Assembly: GCF_902497745.1 (NCBI RefSeq)
Contig: NZ_CABVHJ010000021.1
Span: 1 to 64,000, forward strand
Source: Pseudomonas fluorescens
GTDB lineage: Bacteria; Pseudomonadota; Gammaproteobacteria; Pseudomonadales; Pseudomonadaceae
Direction of reading: 5' to 3'
DNA: 64,000 bases
Position numbers and translations under genes: made by a program
The notes under the pieces: generated by a model
What the model was told of the DNA's origin: nothing
The model's database searches: none
What the model saw: the letters and a program-made list of their open reading frames with translations, nothing else
Shown here: one piece after another, positions 52,791-61,000 of the stretch
Position numbering within the stretch: the stretch's first letter is position 1
Layout: each line of letters begins with the position of its first letter

Positions 52791-52877
52791 ATGGATGAAT
52801 ATCAAGAAGAGCTGCTTGAGTACCAGGCCTTTGAACTGGATCAACCCGAGCCCGCCGAAGACGCCACCGAGCTTTAA
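52791..52877 (+). CDS. 28-residue acidic small protein
   Basis: A short frame of 28 codons: it starts MDEYQEELLEYQAF and ends EDATEL. AGGGGG 9 bp before ATG 52791 is a strong ribosome site. 12 of 28 residues are acidic and none basic; helical. I recall near-identical short proteins in other pseudomonads, which is why I call it. Ends 14 bp short of the convergent AraC gene. Confidence 0.6.
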   Translation: MDEYQEELLEYQAFELDQPEPAEDATEL

Positions 52878-52890
52878 CTCGCAGCCGCTT

Positions 52891-53931
52891 TTATGCCGTT
52901 TTGCGGTGGCTGCGGCGGAATTCGCCGGGGGTCTGACCGCTCCAGCGTTTGAAGGCTCGCTGGAACGCTTCGGCTGAAGCAAAACCCAGCAAGTACGCGA
53001 TTTCGCCGAAGGCCAGTTCAGTATCGCGGATATACGTCATCGCCAGATCCCGGCGCGTGTCGTTGAGGATCGCGCGAAACTGCGTGCCTTCCTCGGCCAG
53101 TTTGCGCCGCAACGTCCAGGTCGGCAGCTTCAGGCGTGCCGCCACTTCTTCCAGGTCGGGTTCCCGGCCACCATTGAGCAACGGTCCTAGTAGCTGAGTA
53201 ATGCGTTCGCGCAGGCTGCGGGTGCGAGTCAATTGCTCCAGTTCCCGTTCACACAGTTGCAGCAGATGCCGCCAGGTACTCGGGCAATGCTCGGGATTAC
53301 GCAGTGCGAGGCTGTTGAGGTTCAGGCGCAGTTGATTGCGCTCGGCGCCGAACTGGATCGGGCAATCACCCAGCGCACTGTAGGCCTCTCGGTAATCCGG
53401 TTCTTCAAACTCGATCTCGATTCGATCAGCGCGCAGCGGTTCACCGCTGACACTGGAGAGCTGATGCAGCCACCCGGCGATGATTGAGTCCACGACAAAA
53501 CGGTTATAGGCGTTGTACGGGCTGATCGAATAGAAACGCAGCCACGCGCCATGGGCGTCTTCGTGAAAACTCGACTGGCCGCGATAGTTGGAACCGTACA
53601 GCGCCTCGAAACGGATCAGACAGCGCGCGGCTTCGCGCACGGTTGGCGCCTGTGCGGCGGTAACGCCGGCCAGTCCGGCCTGACTAAGGCGACTGAGCTG
53701 GCCCATGCGCAGACCCAACGCCGAATTGCCGGTCAACTGAATCGCCGCGTGGCCCAGGCGCATATAGCGCGGAATCGACAAGCGTGCCCCGGCCTCAGCC
53801 AGCCGTGCGGCGTCGAGGCCATATTGCTCGAGCAACGGCTGCGGGTCGGCCGCATGACTGCGCACGGCATCGGCGAGGCTGTGCACAAAGCCCACCGACA
53901 GATCCCCGAGGCGCATCGGCAGGGGTTTCAT
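52891..53931 (-). CDS. AraC-family regulator
   Basis: 346 residues. N-terminal domain (about 20-220) of the arabinose-binding-like type found in OruR/ArgR-like AraC proteins; C-terminal double helix-turn-helix (about 240-340): EEVAARLKLPTWTLRRKLAEEG and IAYLLGFASAEAFQRAFKRWSGQTPGEFRR. Three bases after the nitrilase-like gene, so co-transcribed with it. May control that operon and the divergent fadH; inference only. Confidence 0.88.
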   Translation of the reverse strand: MKPLPMRLGDLSVGFVHSLADAVRSHAADPQPLLEQYGLDAARLAEAGARLSIPRYMRLGHAAIQLTGNSALGLRMGQLSRLSQAGLAGVTAAQAPTVREAARCLIRFEALYGSNYRGQSSFHEDAHGAWLRFYSISPYNAYNRFVVDSIIAGWLHQLSSVSGEPLRADRIEIEFEEPDYREAYSALGDCPIQFGAERNQLRLNLNSLALRNPEHCPSTWRHLLQLCERELEQLTRTRSLRERITQLLGPLLNGGREPDLEEVAARLKLPTWTLRRKLAEEGTQFRAILNDTRRDLAMTYIRDTELAFGEIAYLLGFASAEAFQRAFKRWSGQTPGEFRRSHRKTA

Positions 53932-53934
53932 GGC

Positions 53935-55065
53935 TTACAACCAGATGTTCAACAAACGCGCGCCACGGGCCTCGCCATCGGCGAACTGCTGGCCGTTGCT
54001 GCTGAGGAAACTCTGACCGGAACTGGCCTTGTCCCAGAACTGCCCGCGCAGGAACACACTGACGCCGGCAGTCGCCCGACTGCTCGGCGGTTGTGCAGTC
54101 AGCGTCAGCCGATGCCAGGCTTGTCCTTCGGTGACATCGCCGGGTTTGAGACTGACCGATCCCGGTGTACTTGAACCTTTGTAGCCGCGCCACGGTTGGT
54201 TCCACGCACCCTGGCCGAACACTTGCGCCGGCACCGCGACCAATTGCGCGCCTTGCTCGTTGAGTTGGCGGTAGTTGTCCGGATACCAACTGTCGCTGCC
54301 AATCAGCACGCCAAGGCGTCCGGCCGGAGTATCGACCACGTTGATCTGGTGTTTGCCTGCGCCTTCGATCACTTCACGCTGATCGAACACCGGGTGCATC
54401 TGCCGCTGTGGCTGGCCAAGCGGCACGCCGTCACGGCCGAACACCACGCTGCTGTTGAACAAGGCGCCGCTGCCGGGTTTCAGCCGCCCGTCACGGATGC
54501 TCGGTTCCGGCAGCACGATCGAACCGGCCACCAGTGTCACGTGAAACTCCTTGGCCAGGCCGCCGAACAGGGCTTGGTAATCCTTGGCCATCGCCTTGGA
54601 TTTCATGCGCAGGTACGCGTCGTTGAGGCGATCGCTGCCGTTGGCGCTGAGCCAGGCGCGGGCGAACAACAACGGGTTGCTCGCCGCTAGCCAGTTCATC
54701 GCCTCGGCGAGGGACGGCGCTTGATACAGCTCGTCTTTCTCGCCGCTGAGCAGCAGCCAGGTACCGACATTCTCCGGCAGCACTACGACGGTTTTGTCGT
54801 TCAGCAGGCCTTGATCCTGCGCTTGCTGCAGATAGGCTGCGAGTTTGCGGTGCAAGCGCTCGGGGCTTTGATAGTCGGTGGGAAACAGCTCGGGCTGGAC
54901 GCCCAGCAGATTGCCGCGATCGGCGGGAGTGCCCTGATCGACCGCCACTTTTATGCGCAGGTCCGACAGGTAATGCCCCGCCGGCCGGTCCGCTGCCCAC
55001 ATGGCGTAGGTAGTAAGGACAGCCACCAGGGCCATGGAAAACGTCAGGTACAAAAGTTTGCGCAT
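53935..55065 (-). CDS. nitrilase-like membrane protein, catalytic Lys and Cys absent
   Basis: 376 residues from ATG 55065 (MRKLLYLTF); weak ribosome site. Membrane anchor at 4-23, the rest periplasmic. Carbon-nitrogen-hydrolase order: VVVLPENVG (catalytic Glu98 kept), a central SSVVFGRDGVPLGQPQRQMHPVF where K-x-H-L is expected (Lys is Gln), and GVLIGSDSWYPD where I-C-x-D is expected (Cys is Gly256). So no amidase activity is likely. First gene of a two-gene operon with an AraC gene, divergent from fadH. Might act as a sensor or binding protein. Confidence 0.65.
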   Translation of the reverse strand: MRKLLYLTFSMALVAVLTTYAMWAADRPAGHYLSDLRIKVAVDQGTPADRGNLLGVQPELFPTDYQSPERLHRKLAAYLQQAQDQGLLNDKTVVVLPENVGTWLLLSGEKDELYQAPSLAEAMNWLAASNPLLFARAWLSANGSDRLNDAYLRMKSKAMAKDYQALFGGLAKEFHVTLVAGSIVLPEPSIRDGRLKPGSGALFNSSVVFGRDGVPLGQPQRQMHPVFDQREVIEGAGKHQINVVDTPAGRLGVLIGSDSWYPDNYRQLNEQGAQLVAVPAQVFGQGAWNQPWRGYKGSSTPGSVSLKPGDVTEGQAWHRLTLTAQPPSSRATAGVSVFLRGQFWDKASSGQSFLSSNGQQFADGEARGARLLNIWL

Positions 55066-55274
55066 GAAAACCAACAACAACCGGGTACAGGGTGTGGCGC
55101 CTAGGGTAGGGCCCATGGCGCTGGTTGCCAAGGGGCGCTGCGCATTTGGATCAATAAGTTGTCAGTTACGGTCATTGAGTGACAGCGATGCGACTCTTAG
55201 TCTGTGGCACATGATTGACGGGGGCCGCAGAGCGCCCGCAACTTTTTCCGTGATCGCTCGTTGTGGAGTTACCG

Positions 55275-57314
55275 ATGACCGCCGCTCATTACCCGCACCT
55301 GTTGGCCCCGCTGGACCTGGGATTCACCACGCTGCGCAACCGCACCCTGATGGGCTCGATGCACACTGGCCTGGAGGAGAAACCGGGTGGTTTCGAGCGC
55401 ATGGCGGCGTACTTCGCCGAACGTGCCCGTGGCGGTGTCGGCCTGATGGTCACCGGCGGTATCGGTCCGAACGACGAGGGTGGGGTGTACTCCGGTGCGG
55501 CCAAGCTGACCACCGAGGAAGAAGCGCTCAAGCACCGCATTGTCACCCGCGCGGTGCACGAGGCGGGCGGCAAGATCTGCATGCAGATCCTCCACGCCGG
55601 GCGTTATGCCTACAGCCCGAAGCAGGTCGCGCCGAGTGCGATCCAGGCGCCGATCAACCCGTTCAAGCCTAAAGAGCTGGACGAAGAAGGCATCGAGAAA
55701 CAGATCAGCGATTTCGTCACCTGCTCGGTACTGGCGCAGACCGCTGAGTACGACGGTGTCGAGATCATGGGCTCGGAAGGTTATTTCATTAACCAGTTCC
55801 TCGCCGCGCACACCAACCACCGCACCGACCGTTGGGGCGGCAGCTACGAAAACCGTATGCGCCTGCCGGTGGAAATCGTTCGCCGAGTACGTGAAGCCGT
55901 TGGCCCGAACTTCATCATTATCTTCCGTCTGTCGATGCTCGATCTGGTCGAGGGCGGCAGCACCTGGGACGAGATTGTCACCCTGGCCAAAGCCATCGAG
56001 CAGGCCGGTGCGACCATCATCAACACCGGCATCGGCTGGCACGAAGCGCGGATTCCGACCATCGCCACCAAAGTGCCGCGTGCCGCATTCAGCAAGGTCA
56101 CGGCCAAGCTGCGTGGCTCGGTGAAGATCCCGTTGATCACCACCAACCGCATCAACACCCCGGAAATCGCCGAGCAGATTCTTGCCGAAGGCGATGCCGA
56201 CATGGTCTCGATGGCGCGGCCGTTCCTCGCCGATCCGGACTTCGTCAACAAGGCTGCTGAAGGTCGCGCGGACGAGATCAACACCTGTATCGGTTGCAAC
56301 CAGGCGTGCCTCGACCACACCTTTGGCGGCAAGCTCACGAGTTGCCTGGTCAACCCGCGTGCCTGCCACGAAACCGAACTCAACTACTTGCCGGCGCAAC
56401 AGATCAAGAAGATTGCCGTGGTGGGCGCTGGCCCTGCGGGTCTGTCTGCCGCGACCGTGGCGGCCGAGCGTGGCCATCAGGTGACCTTGTTCGATTCGGC
56501 CAGCGAAATCGGTGGCCAGTTCAACATCGCCAAACGCGTGCCGGGCAAGGAAGAGTTCTTCGAAACCTTGCGTTACTTCAAGCGCAAGCTGCAGACCACT
56601 AACGTTGAGGTGTGCCTGAACACCCGCGTCGATGTGGCGAAACTGGTTGAAGGCGGTTATGACGAGATCATCCTCGCCACCGGTATTGCGCCGCGTGTGC
56701 CGGCAATTCCGGGTGTCGACAACGCCAAGGTGCTGAGCTATCTGGACGTGATCCTTGAGCGCAAACCGGTTGGCAAACGCGTGGCGGTGATCGGTGCTGG
56801 CGGCATCGGTTTCGACGTCTCGGAGTTCCTTGTTCACGAAGGCGTAGCGACCAGTCAGGATCGTGCCGCATTCTGGAAAGAGTGGGGCATCGATACGCAA
56901 CTCGAAGCCCGTGGTGGCGTGGCGGGTATCAAAGCCGCACCGCATGCGCCGGCCCGCGAAGTGTTCCTGTTGCAGCGCAAGAAAACCAAGGTTGGCGATG
57001 GCTTGGGCAAAACCACCGGCTGGATTCACCGTACCGGTCTGAAAAACAAGCAGGTGCAGATGCTCAACAGCGTCGAATACCTGAGCATTGATGACCAAGG
57101 CCTGCACATTCGTATTGGCGAAACCGGCGAGCCGCAAGTGCTGGCGGTGGACAACATTGTGATTTGCGCGGGGCAGGATCCGCTGCGTGAATTGCACGAC
57201 GGCCTGGTTGAAGCGGGGCAGAACGTGCACCTGATCGGTGGTGCCGATGTCGCGGCCGAGCTGGATGCAAAGCGTGCGATCAACCAAGGCTCGCGTCTGG
57301 CGGCTGAGCTCTAA
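55275..57314 (+). CDS. fadH: 2,4-dienoyl-CoA reductase (NADPH)
   Basis: 679 residues from ATG 55275 after TGGAG. Three domains as in E. coli FadH: FMN barrel (LLAPLDLGFTTLRNRTLMGSMHTGLE..), 4Fe-4S cysteines CIGCNQACLDHTFGGKLTSCLVNP (near residue 335), then FAD/NADPH part (VVGAGPAGLSAATVAAERGH, VIGAGGIGFDVSEFL). It reduces double bonds so that unsaturated fatty acids can enter beta-oxidation. Catalytic Tyr/His of the barrel are in QILHAGRYAY. Cytosolic. Confidence 0.95.
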   Translation: MTAAHYPHLLAPLDLGFTTLRNRTLMGSMHTGLEEKPGGFERMAAYFAERARGGVGLMVTGGIGPNDEGGVYSGAAKLTTEEEALKHRIVTRAVHEAGGKICMQILHAGRYAYSPKQVAPSAIQAPINPFKPKELDEEGIEKQISDFVTCSVLAQTAEYDGVEIMGSEGYFINQFLAAHTNHRTDRWGGSYENRMRLPVEIVRRVREAVGPNFIIIFRLSMLDLVEGGSTWDEIVTLAKAIEQAGATIINTGIGWHEARIPTIATKVPRAAFSKVTAKLRGSVKIPLITTNRINTPEIAEQILAEGDADMVSMARPFLADPDFVNKAAEGRADEINTCIGCNQACLDHTFGGKLTSCLVNPRACHETELNYLPAQQIKKIAVVGAGPAGLSAATVAAERGHQVTLFDSASEIGGQFNIAKRVPGKEEFFETLRYFKRKLQTTNVEVCLNTRVDVAKLVEGGYDEIILATGIAPRVPAIPGVDNAKVLSYLDVILERKPVGKRVAVIGAGGIGFDVSEFLVHEGVATSQDRAAFWKEWGIDTQLEARGGVAGIKAAPHAPAREVFLLQRKKTKVGDGLGKTTGWIHRTGLKNKQVQMLNSVEYLSIDDQGLHIRIGETGEPQVLAVDNIVICAGQDPLRELHDGLVEAGQNVHLIGGADVAAELDAKRAINQGSRLAAEL

Positions 57315-57329
57315 GCTCCACCGCTGAAC

Positions 57330-57422
57330 CTGTGGGAGCGAGCTTGCTCGCGAAGGCGTGGTGTCAGTCGACATATGTATTGGCTGATACTCCGCTTTCG
57401 CGAGCAAGCTCGCTCCCACAGG
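57330..57422. repeat. REPIN, plus a lone REP half at 57447-57470
   Basis: CTGTGGGAGCGAGCTTGCTC faces GAGCAAGCTCGCTCCCACAG; then a stray GAGCCTGCTCGCGATGGCGG, which looks like the second-head REP type in the array at 48953. Confidence 0.8.
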
Positions 57423-57514
57423 ATTTGTGCACACCGCAAACCTTGTGAGCCTGCTCGCGATGGCGGCTTGTGAGCGACTAGAATGCCGGCTCTGTCCAGA
57501 TCGAATCGCCGCCC

Positions 57515-58441
57515 ATGCTTTTGCCTCCCTCCGATTGGCTACCCCAAGCCCCCCTCGAACACCTTCATCTGGACTGGCTCGCAACAGCCGGCATTGAAGT
57601 CGCCCTCCTGCGCCTCGACCAGATCGACCCGCTGATCAGCGGCAACAAATGGTTCAAACTCGTCGAACACCTCAAAGCCGCCGATCGCGCGGGTGCGGAG
57701 GGCATCATCAGCCTCGGTGGTGCTCACTCCAATCATCTGCACGCGTTGGCGGCGGCGGGGAAACGGCTGGGCTTCCAAACCGTGGGGCTGCTGCGGGGAC
57801 ATGCGCAGGAAACACCGACCGTCCAGGATCTGCAGGCGTTCGGCATGCAGTTGCATTGGTTGGGTTACGGCGGCTATCGCGCGCGCAATGAGCCGGAATT
57901 CTGGGCGCCTTGGTATGAGCAGTATCCGCAGTTGCATGCAGTGCCTGAGGGTGGCGGCGGTTTAATGGGGGCACTTGGTTGCGCGGCCATCAAAGAACAG
58001 GCGCAAGCGCAATTGCACACACTGGGCTGGAGCGACTATCACGCTTGGTGGCTGGCTTGCGGGACCGGGACGACACTCGCCGGGCTGGTTCTCGCCGAGG
58101 CGGGTGCGCACCCGGTCTATGGCGCGTTGGCAGTCCCTGAGGATCACGGCGTGGCGCCGCAGGTCGAGTCGATCATGCAGTCAGCCGGACTGGCCACTGC
58201 CGACTATGAGCTGATCGACGCCAGCCGTGGCGGTTTCGCCAAGGTTGATCCGGCGTTGCTTGAGTTCATCGAACAAACCGAGCAGGCCAGCGGCGTGCCT
58301 CTGGAGCCGCTGTACACCGGCAAGGCATTGCTGGCGCTAAAGCAGCAAGTCGAGGCGGGCAGATTCGCAGCTGGCACGCGGTTGATCTTCATTCATACCG
58401 GTGGTTTACAGGGGCGGCGCGGTTTTATCGCCAGCCCCTGA
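57515..58441 (+). CDS. PLP-dependent desulfhydrase / ACC deaminase family
   Basis: 308 residues. PLP Lys45 in PLISGNKWFKL, phosphate loop SLGGAHSNHLHALA, GTGTTLAGLVLAEAG, and C-terminal FIHTGGLQG. Matches D-cysteine desulfhydrase / aminocyclopropane-carboxylate deaminase homologues. True AcdS has Glu and Leu (or Tyr) at the substrate end that I do not see clearly, so D-Cys desulfhydrase is likelier. Cytosolic. 3 bp from the end of the convergent cytochrome gene. Confidence 0.82.
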   Translation: MLLPPSDWLPQAPLEHLHLDWLATAGIEVALLRLDQIDPLISGNKWFKLVEHLKAADRAGAEGIISLGGAHSNHLHALAAAGKRLGFQTVGLLRGHAQETPTVQDLQAFGMQLHWLGYGGYRARNEPEFWAPWYEQYPQLHAVPEGGGGLMGALGCAAIKEQAQAQLHTLGWSDYHAWWLACGTGTTLAGLVLAEAGAHPVYGALAVPEDHGVAPQVESIMQSAGLATADYELIDASRGGFAKVDPALLEFIEQTEQASGVPLEPLYTGKALLALKQQVEAGRFAAGTRLIFIHTGGLQGRRGFIASP

Positions 58442-58444
58442 CGT

Positions 58445-58993
58445 TCAACCGCGCTTGGGCATCATCCGTAGCAGGGTGTTATCGCGCACCACATAATGGT
58501 GATAGATCCCCGCCAGCGCATGTAGCCCGATCAGCCAGTAGCCAATCGTGGCAATGAGCACATGCCAGCCCTCAACCTGTTTGGCGAAATCCTTGTTCTC
58601 CGCGACCAGCAGCGGCAGATCAAAACCATAGAACATCACCTGATGCCCTTCGGCGCTGGTAATCAGCCAGCCAAGGATCGGCATGCTGATCATGAACAGG
58701 TACAACGCCCAGTGCATCAGCCGCGCCAGCACGGTTTGCCATTGCGGCGAGGCGGGGAAGATTTTCGGCGCCGGGCCAATGCTGCGCGCGAGCAGGCGAA
58801 ACCACACCAGCACAAACACGGTCAGGCCGAGCATGTAATGCACTTCGCGGATCAGCGTGCGCCCGCCGCTGCCTTTGGGAAATAGCCCACGCAACTCCAT
58901 GCTGGCGTACACCAGCACCAACAACACCAGCATCAGCCAGTGCAACAGGACCGATACGGTGCTGTAACGCGATTCTGAGCTTGTCCACGGCAT
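58445..58993 (-). CDS. cytochrome b561 (YodB/CybB type)
   Basis: 182 residues from ATG 58993 (MPWTSSESRYSTVSVLLHWLM), GAGGAA before. Four membrane helices and His for two haems: LLHWLM, REVHYMLGL, RLMHWALY, LHALAGIYHHY. It moves electrons in the inner membrane, superoxide:ubiquinone type. Substrate not known. A lone gene. Confidence 0.9.
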   Translation of the reverse strand: MPWTSSESRYSTVSVLLHWLMLVLLVLVYASMELRGLFPKGSGGRTLIREVHYMLGLTVFVLVWFRLLARSIGPAPKIFPASPQWQTVLARLMHWALYLFMISMPILGWLITSAEGHQVMFYGFDLPLLVAENKDFAKQVEGWHVLIATIGYWLIGLHALAGIYHHYVVRDNTLLRMMPKRG

Positions 58994-59305
58994 AAGAAAT
59001 TCCTCGGGATCAGAGTGCAATCAGGCCGTCGTCACGGCACTTATTTCACTGTAAACCTGCCGGGATGTTTTTGCCCGGAGCTCGTGATGTTTTTTGCAAG
59101 AAAGAAAAGTGTTCAATGCCCGGTTTTGATTAGGTTGTTACTTAAAGCTCAGGTTTGTATGTGGTCTTGCCGGGCGTAACTTTGTGTTGTTTATATCTTG
59201 TGTTTTGTTTTGGTTTGAATGGTTTGTTCTGGGTGGTTATTGTCAGGTCGAATCTTTATTGAGTTATTGAAGATTAAAAATATATTTCCCAAGTTGAGTA
59301 TTAAT
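58994..59305. other. AT-rich divergent control region
   Basis: 312 bp; after 59080 it becomes markedly AT-rich (GTTTTGTTTTGGTTTG, AAGATTAAAAATATAT), unlike the rest of the window. No gene. The promoter of the PTKPVA/PDG gene must lie here; TTGATTAGGTTG at 59123 is no clear -35. Such stretches are usual targets of MvaT-type silencers. Confidence 0.5.
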
Positions 59306-59944
59306 ATGAAAAGACCGATTTCGAAACCTCGCCCTACTACTACAACACCAAAGCCAGCAGTTCCAACCAGGCCGGTTGTGCCGACCAAACCGGTAGCACC
59401 GACCAAGCCAGTGGCGCCGACCAAACCGGTAGCACCGACCAAGCCAGTGGCGCCGACCAAACCGGTAGCACCGACCAAGCCAGTGGCACCGACCAAACCG
59501 GTAGCGCCGACTAAGCCAGTGGCGCCTTCCCAACCTGTGGCACCGACCAAACCAGTGCGTCCGACCAGTCCTGCCACGCCGACCGAGGCCAAACGGCCGC
59601 CAATGCCGTGGCCGACCATCAACGTCAACGTCGATCCGGTGGCATTGATAGCGCTAATCCAGACACTCGGTGCGACAGTCAATGTCGATAGGTCGACCAC
59701 ACTGCCTGACGGTAGTGTGATCGACGCCGATAGAACTTCAATCAAGCGTCCCGATGGCATCATTCAATATGAAGATGGCCGGGTAGAGTATCCGGACGGG
59801 CGAATCATCTGGCCGGATAATACCGTTGAATATCCGGATGGACGTATTGTTTGGGAAGATGGAACTGAACAGTTGCCGGATGGAAGTATTAAACATCCCG
59901 ATGGCCTGGCGTACGATGCAGAGGGCAATCTTGTTTCGGAGTAA
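59306..59944 (+). CDS. proline-rich (VAPTKP) protein with PDG heptad tail
   Basis: 212 residues from ATG 59306 (MKRPISKPRPTTTT). No signal peptide or membrane segment. Part 1 (about 15-100): cationic VAPTKP repeats, seven exact plus VVPTKP, VAPSQP and others. Part 2 (about 105-145): INVNVDPVALIALIQTLGATVNVDR. Part 3 (148-203): eight 7-residue units of type [YWLH][PE]D[GN]x[IV]x, such as YPDGRII, WPDNTVE, YPDGRIV, LPDGSIK. The last part looks like a small beta-solenoid or hairpin stack. No family recognised. Ends with a strong terminator. Confidence 0.75.
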   Translation: MKRPISKPRPTTTTPKPAVPTRPVVPTKPVAPTKPVAPTKPVAPTKPVAPTKPVAPTKPVAPTKPVAPTKPVAPSQPVAPTKPVRPTSPATPTEAKRPPMPWPTINVNVDPVALIALIQTLGATVNVDRSTTLPDGSVIDADRTSIKRPDGIIQYEDGRVEYPDGRIIWPDNTVEYPDGRIVWEDGTEQLPDGSIKHPDGLAYDAEGNLVSE

Positions 59945-59980
59945 TTGATTGCCGAGCGTTGTCCTGGGTATATACAGCGC

Positions 59981-60024
59981 AAAAAAACACCGCTGATTGT
60001 CATGCATCAGCGGTGTTTTCGTTT
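59981..60024. terminator. bidirectional terminator
   Basis: AAAAAAACACCGCTGAT, loop, ATCAGCGGTGTTTTCGTTTT; shared by the PDG gene and convergent phnX. Confidence 0.92.
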
Positions 60025-60030
60025 TCTGCC

Positions 60031-60858
60031 TCAAGCGTTTTGCGGCATCTCACCGTTGGCCAGGCGCTTGTTGATGTCGGCAATCACTTCCGGCAGATCG
60101 GTGATGGTGTCGATCATGTAGTGCGGGCGCGAGCCTTCGAACAGCGCGTGAATACGCTTGCGTTCGCTGGCCAGCTCATCGCTGCCCAAAGCACGGAAAC
60201 CGGCGTAATCCAGGCCCAGCGCATTGCCCGAGCAGATCAGCGCAACCGTCCACATCCCGGCGCGGCGGCCTTCAAGTATGCCCGGCACGGTGTCGTCGAT
60301 CTTCACGCACGCCGCGACATCGTCGATGCCCAGCGCGATCACGTTGGCCAGCGCCTGAGCCGGCCACGGGCGGCCGTTCGGTACTTCGTCAGTGGCAACC
60401 ACGTGGTCAGCGACGTAGCCGTTGCTGGCGGCCAGTTCGACGACCTTGTCCATCACTTGCTTCGGGTAGCCGGAGCAGGAGCCGATCTTGATGCCTTGCT
60501 GGCGCAGGTTGGCGATGGTTTCCAGCGCGCCGGGAATCAGCGCCGAATGCTCGGCGATCTTCTCGATCTGCAGCGGCATGAAGCGGTTGTAGATCGCGGT
60601 GACGTCGTCATCGGTCGGCGTGCGGCCGAACGCCTTGCGATAACGCTCGGCCACTTGCGGCTGATCGCAGAGCGTGCGGATGTGATCCCACTTGCCCATC
60701 CCCATCGGGCCACGGGCTTCTTCGATGGAGACCTGCACGTCGAACTCGGCGAAGGCTTCGACGAAGATCTGCGTCGGTGCGAAAGAACCGAAATCGACCA
60801 CGGTGCCGGCCCAGTCGAGGATCGCGGCTTGCAGCTTGTTTGGGTTTTCGTAGTTCAT
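60031..60858 (-). CDS. phnX: phosphonoacetaldehyde hydrolase
   Basis: 275 residues from ATG 60858 (MNYENPNKLQ). HAD fold: nucleophile Asp15 in ILDWAGTVVDFGSF, and Schiff-base Lys56 in GPMGMGKWDH in the cap. Then SCSGYPKQVM and KIDDTVPGI. It splits the C-P bond of phosphonoacetaldehyde to acetaldehyde and phosphate, using the product of PhnW. Second gene of phnW-phnX; a REPIN lies between the two. Confidence 0.94.
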   Translation of the reverse strand: MNYENPNKLQAAILDWAGTVVDFGSFAPTQIFVEAFAEFDVQVSIEEARGPMGMGKWDHIRTLCDQPQVAERYRKAFGRTPTDDDVTAIYNRFMPLQIEKIAEHSALIPGALETIANLRQQGIKIGSCSGYPKQVMDKVVELAASNGYVADHVVATDEVPNGRPWPAQALANVIALGIDDVAACVKIDDTVPGILEGRRAGMWTVALICSGNALGLDYAGFRALGSDELASERKRIHALFEGSRPHYMIDTITDLPEVIADINKRLANGEMPQNA

Positions 60859-60897
60859 GGCAATTAAATTCCTGATTAGGCAATGCAATTCAAAAAT

Positions 60898-60988
60898 GTG
60901 GGAGCGAGCCTGCTCGCGAAGGCGTCGTGTCAGTCGACATCTATGTTGTATGTGCGACCGCTTTCGCGAGCAGGCTCGCTCCCACAGG
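60898..60988. repeat. REPIN inside the phnW-phnX operon
   Basis: TGTGGGAGCGAGCCTGCTCG faces CGAGCAGGCTCGCTCCCACA; 142-bp intergenic gap, the hairpin lies wholly in the mRNA between the two cistrons. Confidence 0.85.
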
Positions 60989-61000
60989 GATCGTGGTGAT

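Noticed and set aside
55269..57584. 771-codon leftward frame over fadH
   Set aside because: Antisense shadow of fadH running into the REPIN.
59191..59763. Leftward frame with GLVGATGLVGATG collagen-like repeats
   Set aside because: Mirror of the VAPTKP repeat; the plus frame has the start, the non-repeat C-terminal part and the terminator.
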